A stretch of 7,254 nucleotides of DNA from Competibacteraceae bacterium UBA2792. GTDB lineage: Bacteria; Pseudomonadota; Gammaproteobacteria; Competibacterales; Competibacteraceae. Positions 1-5,900 of this stretch are shown here, piece after piece. The stretch's first letter is position 1. The number at the start of each line of letters is the position of its first letter. The position numbers and the translations under genes were made by a program. The notes under the pieces are model-generated. The model had not been told where the DNA came from. It ran no database searches and worked only from the letters and a program-made list of their open reading frames with translations. The DNA lies in assembly GCA_002352125.1 (NCBI GenBank), contig DEHU01000131.1, positions 1-7,254 on the forward strand, read 5' to 3'.

Positions 1-1410
1 GTGTCCACCGATTTCGACACCTCCGACCGCCTGTATTTCGAGCCGCTGACCTTGGAGGACGTATTGGAGATCGTTCGCAAGGAGCAACCTAAGGGCGTGA
101 TCGTTCAGTACGGTGGCCAGACGCCGCTGAAGTTGGCCCGGCCGCTGGAAGCCAACGGTGTGCCGATCATCGGTACCAGTCCGGATGCCATCGACCGCGC
201 CGAGGACCGGGAGCGCTTCCAGCAGATGATCGACCGGCTCGGTTTGCTACAACCGCCCAATCGCACTGCCCGCGAGCCGGAGGAGGCGGTGCGGTTGGCT
301 CGGGAAATCGGCTATCCGCTGGTGGTGCGACCCTCTTACGTGCTCGGTGGCCGGGCGATGGAGATCGTCCACGAGGAGGACGATCTGCGTCGCTACATGC
401 GCGAGGCGGTGCAGGTTTCCAACGATTCGCCGGTGTTGCTGGACCGCTTCCTCAACGATGCGGTCGAGGTGGACGTGGACGCGCTTAGCGACGGCTCTGA
501 AGTCATCATCGGCGGTATCATGGAGCATATTGAGGAAGCAGGGGTCCATTCCGGCGATTCGGCTTGCTCGCTACCGCCGTATTCGCTGGGCCCGGCGATT
601 CAAGACCGGTTGCGTACCCAAGTCAGGGCAATGGCGCTGGAGCTGGGCGTGGTCGGCTTGATGAACACCCAGTTCGCCATCCAAGGCGATGATATTTATG
701 TGCTGGAAGTGAACCCACGCGCCTCTCGAACGGTTCCTTATGTCTCCAAGGCTACCGGCCGGGCGTTGGCCAAGATCGCCGCCCGTTGCATGGTCGGGCA
801 GAGCCTGCGTCAGCAAGGGGTGTTCGGCGAGGTGATTCCCACCTATTATTCGGTTAAGGAAGCGGTATTTCCCTTCGCCAAATTCCCCGGCGTCGATCCG
901 CTGTTGGGGCCGGAGATGAAATCTACCGGCGAGGTCATGGGGGTGGGGCGCACCTTTGGCGAGGCGTTTGCCAAGGCACAACTGGCGGCGGGCGATCAAC
1001 TGCCGCTTGGTGGCATGGCTTTCATCAGCGTGCGGGATGCCGACAAGTTCAAGGTGGTGGATGTGGCTCGCGAGTTGGCGCGGCTCGGTTTTGTGCTGAT
1101 CGCGACCAAAGGGACGGCGAACGCCTTGCGCGCCCGTGGTCTCGACTGCGAAACCGTGCATAAAGTGGGCGAAGGCCGGCCGCATATCGTGGACATGATC
1201 AAGAACGACCAAATTCATTTGATCGTCAATACGACCGAAGGCAAGCGAGCCATAGCCGATTCCTTTTCCATCCGTCGCGAGGCGTTGATGCACAAAGTCA
1301 GCTATACCACCACTATCGCTGCTGCGCGGGCCACTTGCCAGGCCCTGCGTGAACTCGACAACGGAAACGTGAATTGTCTCCAGGATCTGCACCGGGAATT
1401 GCAAGCATGA
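1..1410 (+). CDS. carB: Carbamoyl-phosphate synthase large subunit, C-terminal part (5' truncated by window)
   Basis: This is the C-terminal 469 residues of the roughly 1073-residue large subunit, which makes carbamoyl phosphate from bicarbonate, ATP and ammonia channelled from CarA, for arginine and pyrimidine synthesis in the cytoplasm. The GTG at base 1 is an internal Val codon, not a start; by alignment from memory to E. coli CarB it is about residue 606. Residues 1-330 are the second ATP-grasp (carbamoyl phosphate) half with the [14 protein letters not shown] motif at 109-122. Residues 335-469 are the allosteric MGS-like domain. With an offset of 605, the known E. coli ornithine contacts (E783, D791, E892, T1042) fall on E178, D186, E287 and T437. 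The IMP contacts (K954, T974, T977, K993, N1015) fall on K349, T369, T372, K388 and N410. All are conserved, so ornithine activation and nucleotide control are expected. The TGA stop overlaps the greA start (ATGA), indicating one operon with translational coupling. Confidence 0.98.
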   Translation: MSTDFDTSDRLYFEPLTLEDVLEIVRKEQPKGVIVQYGGQTPLKLARPLEANGVPIIGTSPDAIDRAEDRERFQQMIDRLGLLQPPNRTAREPEEAVRLAREIGYPLVVRPSYVLGGRAMEIVHEEDDLRRYMREAVQVSNDSPVLLDRFLNDAVEVDVDALSDGSEVIIGGIMEHIEEAGVHSGDSACSLPPYSLGPAIQDRLRTQVRAMALELGVVGLMNTQFAIQGDDIYVLEVNPRASRTVPYVSKATGRALAKIAARCMVGQSLRQQGVFGEVIPTYYSVKEAVFPFAKFPGVDPLLGPEMKSTGEVMGVGRTFGEAFAKAQLAAGDQLPLGGMAFISVRDADKFKVVDVARELARLGFVLIATKGTANALRARGLDCETVHKVGEGRPHIVDMIKNDQIHLIVNTTEGKRAIADSFSIRREALMHKVSYTTTIAAARATCQALRELDNGNVNCLQDLHRELQA

Positions 1411-1898
1411 CCACTAGGGTACCGATGACTATCGCTGGCGCTGCCAAGCTGCGCGCGGAATTACACGAACTGAAGGCCGTGGCGCGACCGCGTATCGTTG
1501 CTGCCATCGCCGAAGCGCGCGCCCACGGCGATTTGAAGGAAAACGCCGAATATCATGCCGCTCGCGAGCAGCAGAGTTTTACGGAAGGACGCATCGCCGA
1601 AATCGAGACTAAGCTGGCGAACGCCCAGATCATCGACGTGACCACGTTACCGCCTTCGGACAAAGTAGTATTTGGTTCGACGGTGCTGTTGAGCGAGGAA
1701 GACAGCGAGGAAGACAGCGAGGAAGAAAAACGCTATCAGATCGTCGGGGAGGATGAGGCCGATATCAAGGAAGGTAAGATTTCCTTCGGTTCGCCTATCG
1801 CCCGGGCTTTGATCGGTAGATTCGCCGGCGATGTCGTCGATGTCCAGACTCCAGGTGGTCTGAAAACCTACGAGATCGTGGACGTACAGTATCTTTAA
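1407..1898 (+). CDS. greA: Transcription elongation factor GreA
   Basis: GreA enters the secondary channel of RNA polymerase and stimulates cleavage of the backtracked 3' RNA end, rescuing arrested complexes. The 163-residue product has the N-terminal coiled coil (about 8-76) with GDLKENAEY at 41-49. D42 and E45 match the tip acids that help bind catalytic Mg2+. The C-terminal FKBP-like domain (about 85-163) contains IVGEDEAD (112-119) and the SPIARALIG segment (129-137). The start is the ATG overlapping the carB stop, because E. coli GreA likewise has five residues before its conserved PMT; here there are six before M7. A second in-frame ATG at 1425 follows AGGG (1416-1419) with 5-base spacing and could give a 157-residue form, but would lose the conserved N-terminus. 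The protein is a few residues longer than E. coli GreA (158), mainly through an acidic EEDS repeat at 97-107. Confidence 0.97.
   Translation: MTTRVPMTIAGAAKLRAELHELKAVARPRIVAAIAEARAHGDLKENAEYHAAREQQSFTEGRIAEIETKLANAQIIDVTTLPPSDKVVFGSTVLLSEEDSEEDSEEEKRYQIVGEDEADIKEGKISFGSPIARALIGRFAGDVVDVQTPGGLKTYEIVDVQYL
1692..1726 (+). repeat. 12-bp tandem repeat inside greA, about 2.9 copies
   Basis: The unit agcgaggaagac occurs exactly at 1692-1703 and 1704-1715, and 11 of its 12 bases recur at 1716-1726. The period is a multiple of three, so the frame is kept. It encodes S-E-E-D repeated, giving the acidic run at GreA residues 96-107. Compared with E. coli GreA, the loop between the first strands of the C-terminal domain is about four residues longer here. 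Confidence 0.95.
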
Positions 1899-1908
1899 CA
1901 TCGTATCC

Positions 1909-2715
1909 GTGATCCAAGTGACTCCCTCCTTCTGGCGCTGTCGCCTTCTGGCGCTGTCGGCGGGGTTGCTGTTTGCCATCCTGCCGGTCTCGTCGATTCA
2001 GGCGGCCGATCTGGCCGATACCGTCAACAAGCTGAAGGCCAGTGTGGTGGCGGTCGGCACGGTTCGGCCCGCCCGCCAGCCACCGGCCGAATTTTTGGCT
2101 ACTGGCTTTGTGGTAGGCGAAGGTCGGTATGTCGTGACTAACGCGCATGGTTTGCCGGACATGCTCGATCCGCAAGGCAAGGAAACATTGGCGATCTTCA
2201 TCGGTCGCGGCAAACAGGTCGAATCGCGGAAAGCCACCAAGGTCGCCATCGATCCGATACACGATTTGGCCTTGTTGAAATTCGAGGGTTCGTCGCTGCC
2301 GGCGTTATCGCTGGGCGCGTCGCGGCCGTTGCGCGAGGGCCAAGATATCGCTTTCACCGGCTTCCCGCTCGGAGTCGTGCTGGGCCTGTTTCCGGTGACG
2401 CACAAAGGCATCATTTCTGCCATCAGCCCGGTCGCCATTCCCGCCTCGTCGTCGGCGCAACTAGATGGCGCCATCGTCAACCGGCTGAGGAGCGAACCGT
2501 TCGAGGTGTTGCAACTGGATGCAATCGCCTATCCTGGCAACAGCGGTAGTCCGCTTTACGAGCCGCGTACCGGTCGAGTTGTCGGTGTCATCAACAAGGT
2601 GTTTGTCCAGGAAAGCAAGGAAGCCGCATTAGAAAGGCCGAGCGGCATTACCTACGCGATTCCGATCTGTCATGCCCAGGCACTTCTCAAGCGGGCTGGC
2701 GTGTCGGGAAATTAA
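1909..2715 (+). CDS. Exported trypsin-like (S1C/HtrA-type) serine protease without PDZ domain
   Basis: This is a 268-residue secreted or periplasmic serine protease of unknown substrate. An N-terminal signal peptide is visible: basic residues R10 and R12, a hydrophobic core at about 13-26, and a likely cleavage after the A of SSIQA (residue 32) or the next A. The chymotrypsin-like triad is clear: H80 in TNAH, D119 in HDLALLK and S212 in GNSGSPL. The domain ends at about residue 260, so the PDZ domains of DegP/DegS are absent. Between the GIISAIS strand (168-174) and the nucleophile there is a longer segment (about 175-205) than in DegP. It lies 10 bases after greA and is probably cotranscribed. 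The start is taken as GTG 1909; GTG 1918 or TTG 1966 are alternatives. No Shine-Dalgarno is visible, and a 16-bp tandem duplication follows the start, so the N-terminus is the least certain part. Confidence 0.88.
   Translation: MIQVTPSFWRCRLLALSAGLLFAILPVSSIQAADLADTVNKLKASVVAVGTVRPARQPPAEFLATGFVVGEGRYVVTNAHGLPDMLDPQGKETLAIFIGRGKQVESRKATKVAIDPIHDLALLKFEGSSLPALSLGASRPLREGQDIAFTGFPLGVVLGLFPVTHKGIISAISPVAIPASSSAQLDGAIVNRLRSEPFEVLQLDAIAYPGNSGSPLYEPRTGRVVGVINKVFVQESKEAALERPSGITYAIPICHAQALLKRAGVSGN
1928..1959 (+). repeat. Exact 16-bp tandem direct repeat at the 5' end of the protease gene
   Basis: The 16-mer ccttctggcgctgtcg is present at 1928-1943 and again immediately at 1944-1959 with no mismatch. 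Sixteen is not a multiple of three, so the copies are read in different frames: roughly FWRC from the first and LLALS from the second. The repeat lies in the signal-peptide coding region. If one copy is removed on paper, the frame upstream back to the TAA of greA contains no ATG, GTG or TTG. The proposed GTG start therefore depends on both copies being present. Confidence 0.95.
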
Positions 2716-2770
2716 TCGTCGGCAACGCGGGACGGAACCGGACCAAAAGGCTTTTCCCGCCGATCGACGA
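2716..2770. repeat. Nested inverted repeat directly after the protease stop codon
   Basis: Outer arms tcgtcg (2716-2721) and cgacga (2765-2770) enclose inner arms gcggga (2727-2732) and tcccgc (2755-2760), separated by short internal loops of 5 and 4 bases. The structure begins at the base after the TAA. It has no T-tract immediately downstream, so it may protect the 3' end of the mRNA or assist termination together with the hairpin at 2787-2807. Confidence 0.5.
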
Positions 2771-2779
2771 GTAGGAGCA

Positions 2780-2809
2780 AAAAATGAAGGCATCCCGCGG
2801 ATGCCTTTT
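2780..2809. terminator. Bidirectional Rho-independent terminator between the protease and L31 genes
   Basis: A 9-bp perfect stem, aaggcatcc (2787-2795) and ggatgcctt (2799-2807), closes a 3-base loop cgc. On the plus strand the stem runs into TTTT (2806-2809). On the minus strand it is followed, after two bases, by T6 (complement of 2779-2784). It lies between two convergent genes and can end both transcripts; the minus-strand signal for L31 looks the stronger. Confidence 0.8.
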
Positions 2810-2832
2810 GTCGGGCTGGGAGCGAGGACGGC

Positions 2833-3078
2833 TCAGGACAAGCCATACTTGCGACGGAAGCGATCCACGCGGCCGGCGGTGTCGACGATTTTCTGCTTCC
2901 CGGTATAGAAGGGGTGGGAGTGGCTAGATACTTCCACCTTGACCAAAGGGTACTCCTTGCCATCGGTCCAGGTGATCTTTTCCTTGGTGTTGATGGTGGA
3001 TCGGGTGAGGAACGCGAAGTCGGTTGAAATATCTTGAAACACAACCTCGCGGTATGCGGGATGAATGTCTTTTTTCAT
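2833..3078 (-). CDS. rpmE2: 50S ribosomal protein L31, type B (zinc-independent)
   Basis: This 81-residue protein of the large ribosomal subunit belongs to the L31 family, which contributes to the bridge between the subunits. The N-terminus [16 protein letters not shown], the STI segment at 27-29 and the central [11 protein letters not shown] (52-62) are the family signatures, ending in [13 protein letters not shown]. It contains no cysteine at all, so it lacks the CXXC zinc-binding pairs of type A L31 and is a type B (C-minus) form. The ATG at 3076-3078 is chosen because it gives the usual MKxxIHP start; a TTG nine bases upstream would add only three residues. The Shine-Dalgarno is weak. The gene is monocistronic: it is divergent from rimO and ends at the terminator at 2780-2809. 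In several bacteria type B forms are induced on zinc starvation through Zur, but I see no convincing Zur box here, so this copy may be the constitutive one. Confidence 0.94.
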   Translation of the reverse strand: MKKDIHPAYREVVFQDISTDFAFLTRSTINTKEKITWTDGKEYPLVKVEVSSHSHPFYTGKQKIVDTAGRVDRFRRKYGLS

Positions 3079-3079
3079 G

Positions 3080-3147
3080 GTTGCCAAAACGTTGTCGAGG
3101 TGGTGAGACCGGTTTGTGACGCACCGTTGCCAGCGCGCCGTTACCAG
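3080..3147 (-). repeat. Three copies of YTGGYAAC in the L31 leader
   Basis: Read on the minus strand, the L31 leader contains CTGGTAAC (3147-3140), CTGGCAAC (3133-3126) and TTGGCAAC (3087-3080). The first two extend to a 9/10 match with CGG endings and are spaced 14 bases apart. The third lies two bases upstream of the ATG, where a ribosome would bind. The function is unknown; a role in translational control is only a possibility. Confidence 0.5.
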
Positions 3148-3156
3148 TATCTGGTA
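3142..3156. promoter_or_regulatory. Palindrome TACCAG-tat-CTGGTA in the L31/rimO divergent region
   Basis: Perfect 6-bp inverted arms with a 3-base spacer. It sits between the two divergent genes, about 64 bases upstream of the L31 start codon, and just downstream of the candidate L31 -10 hexamer. It could be an operator for a dimeric repressor, or an RNA hairpin in the L31 leader. No known regulator is recognised from the sequence. Confidence 0.4.
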
Positions 3157-3173
3157 GATAGTTTAAACGTCGC

Positions 3174-3179
3174 ACTATA
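3174..3179 (-). promoter_or_regulatory. Candidate -10 hexamer for the L31 gene
   Basis: The minus strand reads TATAGT here, five of six matches to TATAAT. A poor -35 candidate, TTGCGT (complement of 3199-3204), lies 19 bases upstream. This would give a leader of roughly 90 bases containing the palindrome and the repeated YTGGYAAC motif. Confidence 0.35.
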
Positions 3180-3241
3180 GCTAGTCTCGGAGTCGGCACG
3201 CAAGACCGCATGCACTTGATTCCAGGAAGCTCTCTTCATCT

Positions 3242-3255
3242 CATCTCTAGAGATG
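3242..3255. promoter_or_regulatory. Perfect 14-bp palindrome followed by T6 upstream of rimO
   Basis: The sequence catctctagagatg equals its own reverse complement. As RNA it could fold as a 5-bp stem with a ctag loop, followed after two bases by six T (3258-3263), 15-20 bases before the rimO Shine-Dalgarno. It resembles a weak terminator or attenuator, or an operator; the stem is short, so either role is tentative. Confidence 0.35.
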
Positions 3256-3277
3256 CGTTTTTTCGATCTCGCCATCC

Positions 3278-3281
3278 AGGA
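3278..3281 (+). promoter_or_regulatory. rimO ribosome binding site
   Basis: AGGA followed by AAA, with 7 bases between the core and ATG 3289. It fixes the rimO start there rather than at the upstream in-frame ATG 3253, which has no Shine-Dalgarno. Confidence 0.8.
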
Positions 3282-3288
3282 AAATCCG

Positions 3289-4668
3289 ATGGATCACCAA
3301 CCCAAGATCGGTTTTATCAGCCTCGGTTGTCCAAAAGCGTTGGTGGATTCCGAGCAAATTCTAACTCGTTTGCGGGCCGAGGGTTACGGTGTGGTGCCAA
3401 GCTACGAGACAGCAGATTTGGTGGTGGTTAACACCTGCGGCTTCATCGACGCAGCCGTCGCCGAATCGCTGGATGCTATCGGCGAAGCGCTGACCGAGAA
3501 CGGCAGGGTGATCGTCACCGGCTGTTTGGGTGCGAAGGACAGTGTAGTGCGAGACATACATCCGAGCGTGCTGGCCGTTACCGGCCCGCACGCCTGCGAA
3601 GAAGTGTTAACGGCAATCCACGCCCATCTGCCTCGGCCACACGATCCATTCCGGGATTTGGTGCCACCGCAGGGTGTCAAACTGACTCCTCGCCATTACG
3701 CGTACCTCAAGATTTCCGAAGGCTGCAATCATCGTTGTACGTTTTGCGTTATTCCGCAACTGCGCGGCGATTTGGCTAGCCGGCCGGTGGGCGAGGTGCT
3801 GCGGGAGGCGGAAATTTTGGTCCGGTCGGGTGTCAAGGAATTGCTGATCATTTCTCAGGATACCAGTGCCTATGGAGCGGATGTGCGTTACCGAACTGGT
3901 TTTTGGAACGGCCGCCCCCTCAAGACGCATATGACCTCTCTCGTGGCCGCGCTGGGCGAACTTGGGGTATGGGTGCGATTGCATTACGTTTATCCCTATC
4001 CCCATGTGGACGAAGTGGTACCCCTGATGGCGGAGGGCAGGCTGCTTCCCTATCTAGACGTGCCACTCCAGCACGCTAGTCCGCGAATCTTGAAAGCCAT
4101 GAAGCGGCCTGCCAACGCTAGCGGTACTTTGGAACGCATCCGTCGCTGGCGGGAAATCTGCCCGGATTTGACTTTGCGCAGCACTTTTATCGTCGGGTTC
4201 CCGGGGGAAACGGAACAAGATTTCGAACGGTTACTAGCGTTTCTTGCAGAAGCGGAACTGGATCGAGTCGGCTGCTTCGCGTACTCGCCGGTCGCCGGTG
4301 CCGTGGCCAACCAGTTGCCCGATCCGGTTGCCGAAGAGGTCAAACAGGAACGGCAGGCCCGACTGATGGCGTTGCAGGCGACGATCAGCGCGGAGCGCCT
4401 GCGCCGCAAGATCGGCCGCACTCTCGCCGTATTGGTCGATGCCATCGACGAAGAAGGAACGGCCATCGCCCGATCTACCGCCGATGCGCCGGAAATTGAC
4501 GGAGTAGTATACGTGGCGAACGGCGCGAATCTTCCGGTCGGCGAGTTGGCCGAAGTTCGGATTCTGGATACGGACGAGCATGATTTATATGCGGAAGTTG
4601 CCGTGGTGAAGGAAACGAAAAACAAACCCCGCCAGAAAGATGGCGTTCGGGGCAAGCGCCGCTCGTAA
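3289..4668 (+). CDS. rimO: Ribosomal protein S12 methylthiotransferase RimO
   Basis: RimO is a radical SAM enzyme that adds a methylthio group to the conserved aspartate (Asp89 in E. coli) of ribosomal protein S12, using two 4Fe-4S clusters. The 459-residue product has the N-terminal UPF0004/MTTase domain with cluster cysteines C14 (SLGCPK), C50 (NTCGF) and C79 (TGCLG). The radical SAM core follows with C146, C150 and C153 in CNHRCTFC and the nearby [13 protein letters not shown] domain covers about 370-437. The long blocks [16 protein letters not shown] (130-145), [10 protein letters not shown] (232-241) and [12 protein letters not shown] (298-309) distinguish RimO from MiaB. The start at 3289 begins MDHQPKIGF, matching E. 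coli QPKIGF, and has a good AGGA. An unusual basic tail (441-459, nine K/R) extends beyond the E. coli protein (441 residues). The gene stands alone, divergent from L31 and convergent with rubredoxin. Confidence 0.97.
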   Translation: MDHQPKIGFISLGCPKALVDSEQILTRLRAEGYGVVPSYETADLVVVNTCGFIDAAVAESLDAIGEALTENGRVIVTGCLGAKDSVVRDIHPSVLAVTGPHACEEVLTAIHAHLPRPHDPFRDLVPPQGVKLTPRHYAYLKISEGCNHRCTFCVIPQLRGDLASRPVGEVLREAEILVRSGVKELLIISQDTSAYGADVRYRTGFWNGRPLKTHMTSLVAALGELGVWVRLHYVYPYPHVDEVVPLMAEGRLLPYLDVPLQHASPRILKAMKRPANASGTLERIRRWREICPDLTLRSTFIVGFPGETEQDFERLLAFLAEAELDRVGCFAYSPVAGAVANQLPDPVAEEVKQERQARLMALQATISAERLRRKIGRTLAVLVDAIDEEGTAIARSTADAPEIDGVVYVANGANLPVGELAEVRILDTDEHDLYAEVAVVKETKNKPRQKDGVRGKRRS

Positions 4669-4673
4669 CGAGC
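4661..4673 (+). repeat. Small hairpin with the rimO stop codon in its loop
   Basis: gctcg (4661-4665) and cgagc (4669-4673) form a 5-bp stem whose 3-base loop is exactly the TAA stop of rimO. No T-tract follows. It may be fortuitous. Confidence 0.35.
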
Positions 4674-4695
4674 TACTTGGAGTAGCCTGGGTTCA

Positions 4696-4731
4696 CCGGC
4701 GGCGTTGGCGCAGCAATCGGTTTGCCGCCGG
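4696..4731. repeat. GC-rich inverted repeat between rimO and rubredoxin
   Basis: Perfect 8-bp arms ccggcggc (4696-4703) and gccgccgg (4724-4731) with a 20-base loop lie between two convergent genes. Neither strand has a T-run after the stem, so it is not a canonical intrinsic terminator. It may stabilise 3' ends or act with Rho. Confidence 0.45.
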
Positions 4732-4759
4732 GTAGGATGCGATTGATTGGAAGACGAGC

Positions 4760-4924
4760 TTAAATTTCCACCATTTCGAAATCATCTTTGGTCGCTCCGC
4801 ACTCGGGACAGGTCCATGTCAGCGGCACGTCTTCCCAAGGGGTGCCGGGTGGAATACCATCTTCGGGCCAGCCTTTTTCTTCGTCGTAAATAAATCCACA
4901 GATCAAGCACATATATTTTTTCAT
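4760..4924 (-). CDS. Rubredoxin
   Basis: This small 54-residue cytoplasmic iron protein carries single electrons through one Fe bound by four cysteines. Translation of the minus strand from ATG (4922-4924) starts [18 protein letters not shown]. The ligands are C6 and C9 (CLICG) and C39 and C42 (CPECGA), in the two CxxCG knuckles of the family. The conserved aromatic and proline positions (Y13, W19, P20, P34, W37) and the usual length of 52-55 residues make the call firm. Its partner is not visible here; rubredoxins reduce alkane hydroxylases in some proteobacteria and serve oxygen or peroxide reduction in others, so the role is open. The Shine-Dalgarno is weak. It is divergent from thiD with a 145-base shared region, and its end faces rimO. 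Confidence 0.96.
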   Translation of the reverse strand: MKKYMCLICGFIYDEEKGWPEDGIPPGTPWEDVPLTWTCPECGATKDDFEMVEI

Positions 4925-5014
4925 TTGGTTCGTTGTTTCCGGTTGCAGGAATTTTGAGAATTTTTGCGAACGCTATTGTCCCATGCCGACGCATCGCGAA
5001 AAACCCGAAGCGTT

Positions 5015-5023
5015 TGCTAGAAT
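5015..5023 (+). promoter_or_regulatory. Candidate extended -10 promoter for thiD-thiE-hemL
   Basis: TGCTAGAAT carries the TGn extension and a hexamer with five of six matches to TATAAT. Initiation near 5030 would leave a leader of about 40 bases before the thiD TTG, too short for a TPP riboswitch. No good -35 is visible, which extended -10 promoters tolerate. Confidence 0.45.
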
Positions 5024-5059
5024 TCAATTTGGTGTACAGTCGGCTACCTGTTCCGTCGT

Positions 5060-5063
5060 GGAG
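5060..5063 (+). promoter_or_regulatory. thiD ribosome binding site (decides the TTG start)
   Basis: GGAG lies 6 bases before TTG 5070. The other in-frame candidates, ATG 4983 and GTG 5058, have no such element, and the extra residues they would add do not resemble ThiD. Confidence 0.65.
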
Positions 5064-5069
5064 TTCGCT

Positions 5070-5900
5070 TTGATCCCAACGAGCGCGTCAACTATACCCG
5101 TCGTCATGGCTCTGGCCGGGAACGATCCTTGCGGTGGAGCCGGTATTCCCGCCGATGTCGAAACCATCGTCAGCCTAGGTTGCCATCCTGCTCCTGTCAT
5201 CACCGCGCTGACCGTGCAGAATACTCACGACGTCCAAGCGTTGCTACCGGTCGATTCGGAGCACATAGTGGCCCAGGCTCGCGCGATTCTGGACGATATG
5301 CCGGTGGCAGCATTCAAGATCGGGGTGGTCGGTAGCGTCGAAAATGTCGCTGTCCTGCACGATCTGTTGACCGACTATCCCGACGTTCCGGTAGTTCTCG
5401 ACCCGGTGCTGGCCGCCGGTGGCGGTACCGAGTTGGCCAACGCGGCGTTGATCGATGCCATCCGAACTCTGCTGCTGCCCCTCGCCACCGTTCTGACGCC
5501 CAACAGCATCGAAGCGCGTCGGCTGGCGCCGGAGGGCGATACCTTGAATGCCTGTGCCATGGCCTTGCTAGCGCGCGGTTGTCGGTACGTGCTGATCAGC
5601 GGCGGACACGAGCCGACCGCAGATGTCGTCAACACCCTGTACGGCAACAATCGCCTGCTGGAAACCTTTCGCTGGCCGCGCCTGCCGAACCAGTATCACG
5701 GTTCCGGCTGTACCCTGGCTACCGCTATTGCTGCCTTGCTCGCTCAAGGCCACACGCTGCATTCGGGGTCTTCCAATTCCGTCATCTACCGGGCTCAAGA
5801 CTATACTTGGCGATCTTTGGAAGCGGGATATCGGGCTGGTGGCGGGCAACTGTTGCCCAATCGGTTGTTTTGGGCCACCGCTTGCCGAGATCGGCCATGA
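5070..5900 (+). CDS. thiD: Hydroxymethylpyrimidine (phosphate) kinase ThiD
   Basis: ThiD phosphorylates HMP and then HMP-P to HMP-PP, the pyrimidine partner for thiamine phosphate synthesis; it is a cytoplasmic ribokinase-fold enzyme. From the TTG start the product is 276 residues, near the E. coli length of 266. The N-terminal glycine motif GNDPCGGAGIPAD (17-29) corresponds to GTDPSGGAGIQAD in Salmonella ThiD. VITALTVQNT (43-52) carries Q50, equivalent to the HMP-binding Gln44. LTPNSIEA (142-149) and ISGGH (176-180) precede the anion-hole motif GSGCT (211-215) with C214, equivalent to Cys213. The Gln-to-Pro change in IPAD is a departure from the enterobacterial motif. The TGA overlaps the thiE ATG (ATGA), so the two genes are coupled. 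I see no THI-box (CTGAGA with ACCTGAT) upstream. Confidence 0.93.
   Translation: MIPTSASTIPVVMALAGNDPCGGAGIPADVETIVSLGCHPAPVITALTVQNTHDVQALLPVDSEHIVAQARAILDDMPVAAFKIGVVGSVENVAVLHDLLTDYPDVPVVLDPVLAAGGGTELANAALIDAIRTLLLPLATVLTPNSIEARRLAPEGDTLNACAMALLARGCRYVLISGGHEPTADVVNTLYGNNRLLETFRWPRLPNQYHGSGCTLATAIAALLAQGHTLHSGSSNSVIYRAQDYTWRSLEAGYRAGGGQLLPNRLFWATACRDRP

Noticed and set aside
571..1404. 277-codon open frame on the minus strand inside carB
   Set aside because: It lies opposite an unambiguous, fully conserved CarB sequence and its translation shows no recognisable domain; long antisense frames are expected in GC-rich coding DNA.
1374..1406. Upstream start for GreA within carB
   Set aside because: ATG 1407 gives the family length before the PMT motif and the common ATGA overlap.
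3161..3168. gtttaaac 8-bp palindrome
   Set aside because: Too short and AT-rich to call an operator on its own; noted only as part of the divergent promoter region.
3253..3288. Upstream ATG adding 12 residues to RimO
   Set aside because: It sits in the palindrome, lacks a ribosome binding site, and the 12 residues have no counterpart in RimO; ATG 3289 has AGGA at 7 bases.
3210..3431. 73-codon plus-strand frame at the rimO 5' end
   Set aside because: It runs out of frame through the conserved RimO N-terminus and lacks a ribosome binding site.
4949..4966. Near-repeat gaattttga/gaatttttg upstream of rubredoxin
   Set aside because: A short AT-rich imperfect repeat; it could be a promoter upstream element but there is no independent support.
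4782..5027. 81-codon minus-strand frame overlapping rubredoxin
   Set aside because: It is a different frame from the clear rubredoxin and shows no family features.
4983..5069. Upstream ATG start for ThiD
   Set aside because: The extra 29 residues do not resemble ThiD, there is no Shine-Dalgarno, and the best promoter lies downstream of this ATG; TTG 5070 has GGAG at 6 bases.
5579..5896. 106-residue N-terminal extension of ThiE
   Set aside because: It would overlap thiD out of frame, has no ThiE-like sequence, and the family start coincides with ATG 5897.
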